From: CAWATZ01 sp963784995
Lineage (GTDB): Bacteria; Planctomycetota; Planctomycetia; Gemmatales; Gemmataceae
DNA: 64,000 nt
Direction of reading: 5' to 3'
NCBI GenBank assembly: GCA_963784995.1
Contig: CAWATZ010000002.1
Location: 1,860,001 to 1,924,000, forward strand
Made by a program: the position numbers and the translations under genes. Shown one piece after another: positions 9,195 through 18,073 of this stretch (positions are counted from its first letter, which is position 1; the number at the start of each line of letters is the position of its first letter). A model generated the notes under the pieces. It worked only from the letters and a program-made list of their open reading frames with translations. It was not told the origin of the DNA and did not search any database.

Positions 9195-10547
9195 GTGTTG
9201 CCGCAAAGCAAGAACGCCCTGATGGACTGGGATGCCGGATCGGTTCCGGAAGCCCCGAGCGCCCCGGAGAATTTGCAGCAGACCGGCCTGACCGTCGGCT
9301 TCTTGAACAACATGATCCTGCGGGCTCTTTACGTCCGCGGCGGCATGCTGGGCCTGGACCTTGCCAGACTGCTCTGCTTGCCTTTCAAGGTCATCGAGGA
9401 GTCCCTTGGGTTCCTCAAGAATGAGAAAGCGGTCGAGGTCCTCGGGGGCGACCTCATCGGACGGATCAGTTACCGCTTCAATCTCACCGACCTGGGTCGG
9501 AAACGCGCCCAGGAATCGCTGGAGTTGTGTGCCTACGTGGGCCCCGCTCCGGTGCCGCTGGAGGATTACGTCGAACAGGTCTACCGGCAGGCAGTGACCG
9601 CCATCGACCTCAATCCCGAGGCGTTCCGTGCCGCTCTGAGCCATCTCGTCGTCAGCGAAGAACTCTTCAATGCCGTTGGTCCAGCCATTATCAGCGGCAA
9701 GTCCGTCTTTGTTTACGGCCCGCCCGGCAATGGCAAGACGGCCATGACCCAGGCCATCGGCAACTTCATAAACACTTGTGGGGGTGACATTTACGTCCCG
9801 TTCGCGTTCATGGCGGAAAATAACGTCATCACCGTCTACGACCGGTCCGTGCATCAGCTCACCGATGGCGACAACGACGATCCCCTGGAGGACAACGAGG
9901 CGACCATTCGCCGCTTGCTGAACACGGGCACAGTCGATCAGCGCTGGGTGCGGATTCGCCGGCCGGTGATCATCACCGGCGGCGAACTCAACCTGGGAAT
10001 GCTCGACCTGCGTTACAATCCGGACTCGAACTACTATCAGGCCCCGCTGCACGTCAAGGCCAACGGCGGCATCTTCCTGATCGACGACTTTGGCCGGCAG
10101 CTCTGTTCGCCGAAGGAACTGCTCAATCGCTGGATCGTGCCGCTGGAGAACCGGATCGACTTCCTGTCGCTGGCCAGCGGCCAGCAGTTCCAGGTGCCCT
10201 TCGAGCAACTGACCATCTTCTCGACCAACCTCGACCCGAGGGACCTGGTCGATGACGCCTTTCTGCGCCGCATGCGGCACAAGGTCGAGATCGTTGCACC
10301 CCAGCGCGACATCTATGAGCGGATCTTTCACAACGTGCTCCGCAAGCTCGGCATGAACCCCTGTCCGGACGCAATCGAATTTCTCTACGAGCGCTATTAC
10401 AGCCGCGGCCGAATTCCACGTGCGAGTGATGCGCGAGATTTACTGGAGATTGTTCAGTCCATTTGCCGATTCCGTAGAATACCAGTTCAATTGACGAAGG
10501 ATTTGATGGTGGATGCGGCCAACAGCTTTATCCGCGAGTTCAAATAA
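9195..10547 (+). CDS. AAA+ ATPase linked to the Tad locus
   Basis: This is a 450-residue AAA+ ATPase. The N-terminal part (about 30-120) looks like a winged-helix module (GLDLARLLCLPFKVIEESL). Walker A is GPPGNGKT at about residues 177-184, Walker B is GIFLIDDFGR, and sensor 1 is the FSTNLDP segment. The C-terminal lid contains RIPRASDARDLLEIVQS. It is probably cytoplasmic and could remodel a pilus or regulatory complex, but no substrate can be read from the sequence. The GTG start lies 9 nt after a GGAG. The gene is collinear with cpaB-tadC and the following TPR lipoprotein. Confidence 0.8.
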   Translation: MLPQSKNALMDWDAGSVPEAPSAPENLQQTGLTVGFLNNMILRALYVRGGMLGLDLARLLCLPFKVIEESLGFLKNEKAVEVLGGDLIGRISYRFNLTDLGRKRAQESLELCAYVGPAPVPLEDYVEQVYRQAVTAIDLNPEAFRAALSHLVVSEELFNAVGPAIISGKSVFVYGPPGNGKTAMTQAIGNFINTCGGDIYVPFAFMAENNVITVYDRSVHQLTDGDNDDPLEDNEATIRRLLNTGTVDQRWVRIRRPVIITGGELNLGMLDLRYNPDSNYYQAPLHVKANGGIFLIDDFGRQLCSPKELLNRWIVPLENRIDFLSLASGQQFQVPFEQLTIFSTNLDPRDLVDDAFLRRMRHKVEIVAPQRDIYERIFHNVLRKLGMNPCPDAIEFLYERYYSRGRIPRASDARDLLEIVQSICRFRRIPVQLTKDLMVDAANSFIREFK

Positions 10548-10582
10548 GGCTGTTCGGTCAAGCCGCGTGGACTGGGCAGGAG

Positions 10583-10617
10583 AGGCCGCCGGAGCAAGAA
10601 AAGTCACCCGGCGGCCT
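10583..10617 (+). terminator. Probable intrinsic terminator after the AAA+ ATPase gene
   Basis: Ten-bp GC-rich inverted arms (10583-10592 and 10608-10617) enclose a 15-nt loop, and a CTTTTG stretch follows. The long loop and short T run make it weak. Confidence 0.4.
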
Positions 10618-10665
10618 AAGTCCTTTTGCCTCTTCCGCATTCTGCCCTGGGGAACGGAGCCGACA

Positions 10666-11871
10666 ATGGAAGGTCGCATGACCCTGTTTCTGGCGCTGGG
10701 CCTGGTTACGGGAATGGCAGGATGCAGTAACCTGCAAACCCCTCAACCCCAGGGCGCCCCCATCATCACCATCGGCACACTCTCGGATCCTCCCTCTGGA
10801 AGCGGCAAACAGATCGACAAGCCGGTCGGTGCGGGACCACACGTCGCGGCAGGGGAGTATTTCATGCGTGAGGCCGAGGGCAAGGGCAAGTCGCCCGCAC
10901 TGCAGCAGGAACTCTATGACAAGGCCCGCAAATACTTTCAGAAGGCCATCCAGATCGATCCAAGCTATACCCCAGCCTATCGCTCCCTGGCCACTCTGTA
11001 CGTGATCCTGGAGGATCCCGGCCGGGCCATCCAGACGTACCAGACGGCGCTCAAGCACGCGCCGAAAGATGCCCAGGTCTGGTACGAGCTGGGCATGTGC
11101 TGTTGTCGCAGGAAAGACTTCGCCCACGGAGTGACCGCCCTGACCAGGGCCTGCGAACTGGAACCGGAAAATCACCGGATGGTGAAAGCGCTGGGCTACA
11201 CCCTGGCCCGGATGGGTCGCTATGACGACAGCCTGGCCTGTTTCTGCCGGGTCCTCCCCAGGGCAAAGGCACACTACAACCTGGCCCGCATGCTGGAAGT
11301 CGGCAACCAGCTTGACCTGTGCAAGTATCATTTGCAGTGTGCGCTGCAAGATGATCCAACGCTGGAAGCGGCCCAGACAATGCTGGTGAAGATCACTACC
11401 GGCAAGTCACCCGAGGTGCAGCCGGCTTCGTATCAGGAAATGGCTGCCGACGTCGAGCCGCAAGCGCCCGTGGCGATGAGCCCTTACGCGCGCACGGCCA
11501 CAAGTCCAACCATGCTGGCATCGGCCCCAGGAGCCCCTTCTTCCCCGATGCTCCCGGGGGTGCAACCGCTGCCGCCCGAGACGTACGGTTCGGCACCTGG
11601 CCAATTCCCTGCTGTGTCGTACGCCGCCAACGCGACCTCCGGCGTTGCTCCAGTGCCTTCGCCAGCACCGCCTTCCGACCCTGGAGTGATCGCCACGGAA
11701 ACAGCAGGCGGGATTCAACCAGCCAGCTACGAGTTCGAGCAGGACTCAGCGACGCTCGCCGAGGACACGGACCTGTTGCCGCCGCCGCCTGCCACGGTGG
11801 CAGCCGCTGCCCTTGCCACGGAGACGGCGCGAGTACCGCTGCCCCGGTTTGCCAAGGCGGGGGCGAATTGA
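10666..11871 (+). CDS. TPR lipoprotein, TadD-like
   Basis: This 401-residue product starts with a lipoprotein signal (LVTGMAGC). At least four TPR units follow at about residues 75-240 (AIQIDPSYTPAYRSLATLYV, TALKHAPKDAQVWYELGMCC, ACELEPENHRMVKALGYTLA). The last 160 residues are Ala/Pro/Ser-rich and probably disordered. TPR lipoproteins (TadD) are common partners in tad loci and act in secretin assembly, and the position here fits. ATG 10666 follows CGGAG. A strong palindrome lies 22 nt after the stop and may end transcription. Confidence 0.75.
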   Translation: MEGRMTLFLALGLVTGMAGCSNLQTPQPQGAPIITIGTLSDPPSGSGKQIDKPVGAGPHVAAGEYFMREAEGKGKSPALQQELYDKARKYFQKAIQIDPSYTPAYRSLATLYVILEDPGRAIQTYQTALKHAPKDAQVWYELGMCCCRRKDFAHGVTALTRACELEPENHRMVKALGYTLARMGRYDDSLACFCRVLPRAKAHYNLARMLEVGNQLDLCKYHLQCALQDDPTLEAAQTMLVKITTGKSPEVQPASYQEMAADVEPQAPVAMSPYARTATSPTMLASAPGAPSSPMLPGVQPLPPETYGSAPGQFPAVSYAANATSGVAPVPSPAPPSDPGVIATETAGGIQPASYEFEQDSATLAEDTDLLPPPPATVAAAALATETARVPLPRFAKAGAN

Positions 11872-11892
11872 TCCGGGAGGGGCCCTGGTGGA

Positions 11893-11965
11893 ATGGCGAG
11901 CGGCGCGGCGTCAGCCCGCCGGTGTGAGGCTTCCACCGGCGGGCTGACGCCGCGCCGCTCGCCAT
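11893..11965. repeat. Long palindromic repeat between convergent genes
   Basis: Perfect 32-bp inverted arms (11893-11924 and 11934-11965) surround a 9-nt loop. The left arm recurs at 6989-7017. It sits between the plus-strand TPR lipoprotein and the minus-strand WD40 gene, where it could act as a two-way terminator. Confidence 0.8.
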
Positions 11966-12002
11966 GCTGTGAGGGGTTCCAAGACGCTTCCGCAAAGTGG
12001 AG

Positions 12003-12985
12003 CTACCGTCCACTACCAGACAGGTCCCACACTCGCACCAGCTTGTCCCGACTTCCCGCCGCCAGCCATTTGCCGGAGCGGTCCAGGCTGACACAGAGGA
12101 CCTCATCGACGTGACGCAACGCCAGTTCCTCTTTCCAGCTGTTCGTCCGCCACACCTTGACCAGCCCAGGCTTGCGCCAGTCGCCATCCACTCCCACGAG
12201 GCGGCTGCCATCGGGACTGAACGCCACGGACCAGACGTCCCCCGCCAGGCCGCCGATGGCGTGGCGACGCTGCTGCTCGGCTGCATCCCAGACCTGGATG
12301 GTGCCGTAGCGCGTGCCGACGGCCAGCATTTTTCCGTCCGGCGACCAGGCCAGCGATCGCAACTCGGCGGCCTTGCAGTCCCAGCCAGCGCGTTCGCTCT
12401 TCCGGACGACGTCCCACAGCTTGACCGTCCCATCCGAACTGGCCGAGGCCAGCGTCTTGCCGTCCGGTGCGAAAGCCAGGGCGTTGACCCAGGTTTTGTG
12501 ACCGGCCAGGACCTGAAGTTGCTTGCCGGTTTGCGGGTCCCACAGCCGGACCTTGCCGTCCAGGCAGCCGCTGGCCAGGGTCCGACCGTCCGGAGCAAAG
12601 GCCACCGCCATGACCGCTCCGGGATGATCGCGCAGCAGCTGGCCGACCTTGCCGCGGGCCAGGTCCCACACGGCCACCGTTCGATCAAAACTGCCGCTGG
12701 CCAGCAGCTTGCCGTCCGAAGAGACGCCAGCGAGGTGATGGCGTCCTCCTGATGTTTCAGCACGGTCAACGTTTTGCCGCCGGCCGGGTCCCACTGGCGG
12801 ATGCTCCTGTCGCCGCCCGCGGTGAACAGGGACTTGCCGTCCGGAGCGAAAACGCAGGCCCCAACCCAGCTGGTGTGGCCCACCAGGTTGGTCCCCGGCG
12901 GTTCTCGTCCCACCGCAACGCCGGCCGCCGTCAGCACGGCCACGAGAAGGAGAAGCCCCCAAAGGTTTCTGATCCGATCGGTCAT
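12003..12985 (-). CDS. Secreted WD40-repeat protein, one frameshift near 12728
   Basis: This is a beta-propeller protein of 327 residues if repaired. ATG 12985 follows a perfect AAAAGGAGG. A signal peptide (LWGLLLLVAVLTAAGVAVG) and the first WD unit (GHTSWVGACVFAPDGKSLFT) lie in one frame to about 12730. The remaining units (VAFAPDGRTLASG, LAFAPDGKTLASA, LAWSPDGKMLAVG, VAFSPDGSRLVGV) continue in the other frame to the stop at 12003. One base added in CTGGCGTCTC restores LAVSSDGKLLAS. About seven WD units are present, enough for one propeller, presumably periplasmic. No partner is evident. Confidence 0.8.
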
Positions 12986-13084
12986 GACGCCTCCTTTTCG
13001 GACTCGTTTCCTGGCGCAGGGATGGTATACGCCGCGGCAGCGTGAAAACCACCCCGCTGGTTCGCGTCTGAGCCGGTCCTGCCA

Positions 13085-13203
13085 GGTCTGCCGGCCACGT
13101 TTTTCGGAGTGGCGGACAGGACCAAAGCTGTCCGTGACAATCCCGATGCTGCCAGCAAGGGGCATTTGGCTGCATGCCTGCCACCGGCCAGGGTATTCGG
13201 GAG
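13085..13203 (+). repeat. Dispersed intergenic repeat, copy 1
   Basis: This segment resembles 25411-25530. Shared blocks include TGCCAGCAAGGG and GCCAGGGTATTCGGGA, in the same order and spacing. It occupies most of the gap between the WD40 gene and the toxin gene (12986-13331). The rest of that gap holds a 40-bp block shared with 16954-16993 and nothing else I can name. Confidence 0.55.
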
Positions 13204-13331
13204 AGCCGGGCCCACTGCCTCCCTCCCTGTCTTGCCGTGCCAGCTTGCCTCAGCGCCACGACCTCGGCGCCAGGCGAACAACCGTACGGCAGCAACACCT
13301 TGTGTCCGGGAACCGGGACACTGTGCCGTAC

Positions 13332-13751
13332 TCAGTCGGCCCAGTTCTCGAGCTGCAACCCCGGCACCTGGCGGAAGTCCTTCAGATTGCGGGTCACCAG
13401 CGTGGCCCGGTTGGCCAGGGTGATGGCCGCGATCAGCAAGTCCGCCCGGCCGATTTTCTTGAGCTTCTTGTTCTCCCGAAGCCGGTCGAACTCGGCGGCT
13501 GCCGCAGAGTCAATCGGCAAAACCTTCGGGATTCTGTCAAGGTCTCGTTCCGCCTCATCGAGCCGTTGCTGTCCTCGTTGCAATTCGGCACCATCGGCGG
13601 CCTTCAGCAGGGTATCGAAACGCCCCAGGAGAGTTTCGATCCGACCGATGATCGTGATGGCGACCTCGTCCGTTGCTTGTTGCATTCGCTCAACCACACG
13701 GGGGTGATTGCGAAAAAGGTGAGTGAGCGTATCCGTGTCGAGGACGATCAT
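13332..13751 (-). CDS. vapC: VapC-type PIN-domain toxin ribonuclease
   Basis: This is a 139-residue PIN-domain protein, the RNase half of a VapBC-like toxin-antitoxin pair. The acidic active-site set is visible: LDTDT at residues 4-8, the Glu in RIETLLGRF near 39, the Asp in GRADLLIAAI near 105, and the Asp in TRNLKDFRQVPGL near 124. The C-terminal block is typical of VapC proteins whose antitoxins are small DNA-binding proteins. The start overlaps the antitoxin stop by 4 nt, so the two are translationally coupled. Family activity is Mg-dependent RNA cleavage. Confidence 0.9.
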   Translation of the reverse strand: MIVLDTDTLTHLFRNHPRVVERMQQATDEVAITIIGRIETLLGRFDTLLKAADGAELQRGQQRLDEAERDLDRIPKVLPIDSAAAAEFDRLRENKKLKKIGRADLLIAAITLANRATLVTRNLKDFRQVPGLQLENWAD

Positions 13752-14113
13752 GATTCAGCCTCGGTCATGGGTCGGCCGCGTCGCCGGTAGATCTCTTTCA
13801 GCTCGTCTTCAACGTAGGGATCATCCTTCCACACGCCTGCCAAGGCCATCCAGGCTTCCTTGTTCGACTTCGGGGGCGGCGTGCCAGAGCGAAGCCAGTC
13901 CTGGATGGCGGCCTTGAGGAAGCGCCACTCGTTCCCCAGTCGCCGGGCTGGCAACGCCTGCTCATCGACCCACCGCAGCACGTCTGCTTCCGGCAGCCGC
14001 AGATACGCGGCGGCTTCGGCCAGGGTCAACACCTCACCGGGAGGGCCATTGGCAACGGCCGGCTGCGGTTGGAGTGGCGCGGTTGGTTCCGGTTTCGGCT
14101 TCGTTCGTGGCAT
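13748..14113 (-). CDS. Excisionase/MerR-type helix-turn-helix protein, probable antitoxin
   Basis: This is a 121-residue protein. After a basic, Pro-rich N-terminus (about 1-40) it has an excisionase-family helix-turn-helix (about 35-85): EVLTLAEAAAYLRLPEADV then RRLGNEWRFLKAAIQDWL. The C-terminal tail (SNKEAWMALAGVWKDDP to IYRRRGR) probably contacts the toxin. The start has an excellent AAGGAGGAG seven nt upstream, and the stop overlaps the PIN toxin start. By arrangement it is the antitoxin and autorepressor. An excisionase-like HTH is less common for VapB than AbrB or RHH folds. Confidence 0.8.
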   Translation of the reverse strand: MPRTKPKPEPTAPLQPQPAVANGPPGEVLTLAEAAAYLRLPEADVLRWVDEQALPARRLGNEWRFLKAAIQDWLRSGTPPPKSNKEAWMALAGVWKDDPYVEDELKEIYRRRGRPMTEAES

Positions 14114-14282
14114 GTCTCGCTCCTCCTTCTTCGTGGTCCGTCGGCCCCGGCGGCAGGCAGGTCGCGCCGGCAGCTGCCAGGCCGGGACCTCTTTGATTGT
14201 ACGCGCAACCGCCGGGCTTCGTCCTGCAAGAAGGCCTGTCCAAGTTTGGAAGCCGCGGCGAAACCAAGAGCAGCTCACTCGG

Positions 14283-16750
14283 CTACTTCAAGACCTCCGC
14301 CGCTGGTTTGCCGTTGATCGTTTTCAGCGTCTTGATGGAGCGCAGGATCGCCGCGTCCCGTTCGGGTTTGAAGTCGCACGACAGTTCTTGGAGGGGTATG
14401 CCTTTCAGCGGTGTCAGGTCCGCTACTTTCGTGCCATGGCAACTCAGGGTCGTCAGTTGCATGTTCTTCAGCGGCGACAGGTCGATCACTTGCGTGCGAG
14501 AACAGACCAGATGTGTCAGCTTCATGTCCTTCAGCGGTGACAGGTCGGCCACTTGCGTACTCTCGCAGCTCAGGCCTGTTAGTTGCATGTTCTTCAGCGG
14601 CGACAGGTCGGCCACTCGCGTGTCACTGCAGTTCAGGTACGTCAGCTTCATGTCCTTCAGGGGCGACAGGTCGGCCACTCGCGTGCTCCGGCAGTCCAGG
14701 CTTGTCAGTTGCATGTCCTTCAGGGGCGACAGGTCGGCCACTGGCGCGCCACCGCATTTCAGACTGGTCAGTTTCATGTTCTTCAGCGGGGACAGGTCGG
14801 TCACTTGCGTGTGATAGCAAGCCAGGCTTGTCAGTTGCATGTCCTTCAGCGCCGACAGATCGACAAGCTGTCCATGTCCCTTACCCTCAGCATAAGTACC
14901 GGAGCAATTGAGTACTCGCAGTTCTGGGAAGGCCCGCACAGGCGAAATGTCTTTCACGTGATCCGTCAGCAACTCCAGGCCCGTCACCTCCCATGTCTCA
15001 ATCGTGGGCTTTAGCTGGCCGTCAAAGCCCGGGTTCCGTTCTTTCAGCATGGCGGCCACCGCTGCCACCTGCTTTTCGGCCGGCAGAGCCGCGACCCGCT
15101 TCACCCAGGCATCATCGACTGTTGTCGGCGTTTCTGCTGGGGCAGCCCCTGGCTTGCGCTCGACCCAGGCTTTGAGGGCGACCTTCTCGCCGCGCTTGAT
15201 GCGGAAGGTCTTCGTTTGGAAGGAGAGGTCGGCTGCGTCGGTCACTTCCAGTTCGTGCTCTCCTTTGGCCTGGTCCTGGTGCAGCACCTTGAGCTGATAG
15301 ATGCGCTTGGTCTTGTGGTCCTCCAGGATCACTTCACCCTTGTTGACCCGGAAGGAGAAATCCGGATCGTCCGTCTCGATCACGTAAACGCCCTGCTCGG
15401 TCTGGATGCGGATCAGCGTCCCCGCTGCCACGGCCAGCAGCCCAACCCCAAGCACCAGCGCCCCGATCAGCACGGGCAGTCGGCGCTTTGCAGAGGCAGC
15501 AGATCCTTTCGGCGGGGCGGTGCCAACCAAGACCGTCTCTTCCTGGATCTCCTTGCTCCGACGCGGGTTCTGCTCCAGGGCGCGCAGGAACTCGACCACC
15601 TCAGCGGCCGAGCCAGGGCGGCGGGCGGGGTCCTTTTCCAGCAGTTGCATCACCAGGTCGGACAGTTCCTGTGGCAGGTCAGGATTGATCTGGCTGGGAG
15701 GGTGCGGTTGGTGCGTGGCCACCGCCAGCAGCGTGGAGACTGTATCGGTGCCGTGGAACGGTTGCTGGCCGCAGCAGAGCCGATAGAGGATCACGCCCAG
15801 GCTGAACAGATCGCAGCGGGCGTCCACCGCAGCGCCCGCGCTTGCTCGGGGGCCATGTAAGCCGGCGTGCCGACGATGGCGCCTTGCTGCGTCAGCCCTG
15901 GCGCCTGTGCCGTCGCTCGGGCCAGCCCGAAATCGAGGATCTTGACCCGTGTCCCCTCCCCCTGCCCGCGCCCGCCAGGGGAGAGGGTGCCGCGCCGGTC
16001 TTCCAGCCAGATGTTGCTCGGCTTGATGTCCCGGTGGATCAGACCGGTCGTGTGGGCGGCGTCCAGGCCCGCGGCGATTTCCCGACCGATGCGCAGCACC
16101 TCGGGCACCGCCAGTTTCTTGTCGCGGCCCAGACGCCGGTCGAGCGGTTCGCCCTGGAGGAACTCCATGGCCAGGAAGGGCACGCCGCGCTCTTCATCGA
16201 CCTGGTAGATGGTGACGATGTGATCGTGTTTCACGGCGGCCATCGCCTTGGCTTCGCGCAAGAAGCGTTGGCCGGCACTGGCGCTGGCACTCAGGGTCGG
16301 CAGCATCGCCTTGATAGCCACCTGACGTTCCAGCAGCGAATCCTCGGCCTGGAAGACGACGCCCATGCCGCCATGACCCAGCACCTTGAGGATGCGATAC
16401 TTGCCCAACCGGCCCAGCTCGTCGTCGGCCTGCGGCGGCGACAGGAAAGCGGTCAGACTGGAGTCGTGGCCGCGCTCCGGGGATTTGGCATCCTGGGTGG
16501 CTTCCAGCTGGCTCAAGGGGGAAACTGTCGGGCCGTTCTCGGCAGCGGCCGGCGCGGGCCGATCCGGACTGGCGGATTTGGGGCCAGGTTCCTGAGACCA
16601 GGTGTGCTGGTCCGGGTTGCTCGGGGGAGCGGCGGCCAGGGCGGGAGCGACCATGACCTGGCCACAGCCGGGACATTTGACCTTCTTGCCGGCCAGTGTT
16701 TCCTTGAGCGACAGCTTTTTGGCGCACGCGGAGCAGGCAAAGGTGATCAT
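14283..16750 (-). CDS. Membrane Ser/Thr protein kinase with leucine-rich repeats, one frameshift near 15828
   Basis: This receptor-like kinase is about 822 residues if repaired. The first frame (from ATG 16750, preceded by AAGGAA) has a zinc ribbon (CSAC...CPGCG) and most of the kinase: P-loop GHGGMGVVF, VAIKAM, HRDIKPSNIWL, KILDFGLA and YMAPEQ. The second frame continues with DARCDLFSLGVILYRL to the stop at 14283. One base added in GCGGTGGACG gives the canonical EQARALRVDARCDLFS spacing. A membrane helix (LPVLIGALVLGVGLLAVAAG) leads to an outer region ending in eight 21-residue leucine-rich units. A REP-like insert adds LSPGGRGQGEG just before KILDFG. Confidence 0.85.
14364..14867 (-). repeat. 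Eight 63-bp tandem repeats encoding leucine-rich units
   Basis: Eight exact 63-bp periods encode 21-residue units of the form VADLSPLKDMQLTSLDCRST. The inner six are close to identical at DNA level, which suggests recent unequal exchange inside the kinase gene. Confidence 0.85.
15953..15987. repeat. REP-like palindrome inside the kinase gene
   Basis: This C-rich/G-rich imperfect palindrome (arms about 15954-15964 and 15976-15987) encodes the extra peptide between the kinase catalytic loop and the DFG motif. The reading frame is kept. Confidence 0.6.
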
Positions 16751-16974
16751 GGCGATTCCTTGGTGCAAAGGGGGTTGCAGCAGCAGTCGTGCGCAAGGAT
16801 CTGGCGCTTCCGCATCGACGAGCCGGCACCAGGCCGATTCATCGTAGGGCTCGGATTGAGGGTTCCCTGGAGCGCACAGTTGCCTTCATGGTAATCGAAC
16901 CAACCGGCATTGCAATCGCTTTTCCGATACAACCCTCTTGCTCCCGCGGCCTGGATGGTATACGCTCCAACGGC

Positions 16975-18003
16975 ATGAAAACCACCCTGCTGCTTTCCGT
17001 GTTCGTTGTGGCCGCTCTTGCTGCACGTGGGCTGGTGCCGGCGTGCGCCAAGCCGCAAGCGGCGAAAGCTGACCTGGTCCTCGAAGGGCTGCGCGCATTC
17101 TACCGCAAGACCGCCGAGGCCGACGGCTCCTTCCGTCCCGGGATCGATCCGGACTACCAGGGCATATCCGACAGTGCCTACAGCGACCTGGCCCCGGCCA
17201 CCTATGCCGTGATCCTGCATCGCACCTTCGGCTGGACCCTGCCGCACGAGGAGAAGACCCGGCAATGGTTCCTGACCCGGCAGCAGCCGGACGGGGCCTT
17301 TGTCAACCAGCGCGGCACCGTGCATCCGAACTCGGCTGCGGCCCGGGTCTACAACACCACCCAGGGCATCGTCGCCCTGGCGGCCCTGGGAGTCAAGCCC
17401 CGGCACGATCCCCGACCCGTCTTCGCCAAGGTCATGGAGGAGGACTACAAGGAGCTGCCTCCCTACAGCACCAGCTTTTTCCCGCTGGCCTTCGAGGCCT
17501 ACGGCTACGCTCTCCCGGCGGAGTACGACCGCAAGCTGCGGGCCGGGATGATCCAGGCTGACGACGGCTACCTCAACGACCACGTCGCCGCCACTTTCCA
17601 CGCCGTTCACTACTACCGGCTGCTGCGCGCTGCCACGCCAAAGGCCGAGGCGATGCTGACCCGGGTGCTGCGCGATCAGAAAGCCGACGGCAGCTGGCTC
17701 CTGAATCCTCCCGCACGGGATCGGCATGCTACCTTTGACGCAGTCTTTGTGCTGAAACAGCTGGGCGGCGACCGGGAGGATTGCAAGAAGGCCATCGACC
17801 GGGCAGCCCGCTGGGCCTTGCGCTGCCGCAACAGTGATGGCGGCTTCGGCCACTTCCTCGGCAGCCCCTCCGACGCCGATGCCATCTACTTCCAGGTCGC
17901 CACCCTGGTCATGGCGGGCGTGCTGGAACCGGTCAAGCCGCTGCCCGAGCGGCCGCATTTGCTGGGCTGGGGACATCTGTTCCCGGTGCCGAAGAAGCGA
18001 TAA
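16975..18003 (+). CDS. Secreted alpha/alpha-toroid (prenyltransferase/squalene-oxidase repeat-like) protein
   Basis: This is a 342-residue protein with a signal peptide (MKTTLLLSVFVVAALAARGL, cleavage near ACA). Repeated motifs of the terpenoid cyclase/protein prenyltransferase alpha/alpha-toroid fold follow: QQPDGAFVNQ, IVALAALGV, DQKADGSWLLN, CRNSDGGFGHFLG. I see no DxDD cyclase motif, so it is unlikely to be an active terpene cyclase; a binding or structural role is more likely. ATG 16975 lies only about 10 nt after a TATACG -10-like element, so the message may have a very short leader. The upstream gap (16751-16974) is shared with the divergent kinase. Confidence 0.75.
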   Translation: MKTTLLLSVFVVAALAARGLVPACAKPQAAKADLVLEGLRAFYRKTAEADGSFRPGIDPDYQGISDSAYSDLAPATYAVILHRTFGWTLPHEEKTRQWFLTRQQPDGAFVNQRGTVHPNSAAARVYNTTQGIVALAALGVKPRHDPRPVFAKVMEEDYKELPPYSTSFFPLAFEAYGYALPAEYDRKLRAGMIQADDGYLNDHVAATFHAVHYYRLLRAATPKAEAMLTRVLRDQKADGSWLLNPPARDRHATFDAVFVLKQLGGDREDCKKAIDRAARWALRCRNSDGGFGHFLGSPSDADAIYFQVATLVMAGVLEPVKPLPERPHLLGWGHLFPVPKKR

Positions 18004-18005
18004 TG

Positions 18006-18056
18006 TAGGCCGGCCTTCCCAGGCCGGCCCTGGACGGGCTGGGAAGCCCGTCCTAC
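18006..18056. repeat. Imperfect palindromic repeat
   Basis: The region reads GTAGG...CTTCCCAG then CTGGGAAG...CCTAC as an imperfect inverted repeat with arms of about 24 nt. It lies between the toroid gene and the FAD oxidoreductase gene. Confidence 0.6.
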
Positions 18057-18073
18057 TTTCAGCGAGGATGCTC

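Noticed and set aside
14364..14867. Regular 63-bp repeats considered as a possible CRISPR array
   Set aside because: The repeats are contiguous, without unique spacers, and encode leucine-rich units in frame.
16975..18003. Reading the toroid protein as a terpene cyclase
   Set aside because: No DxDD or DDxxD-type catalytic motif is visible, so only the fold is claimed.
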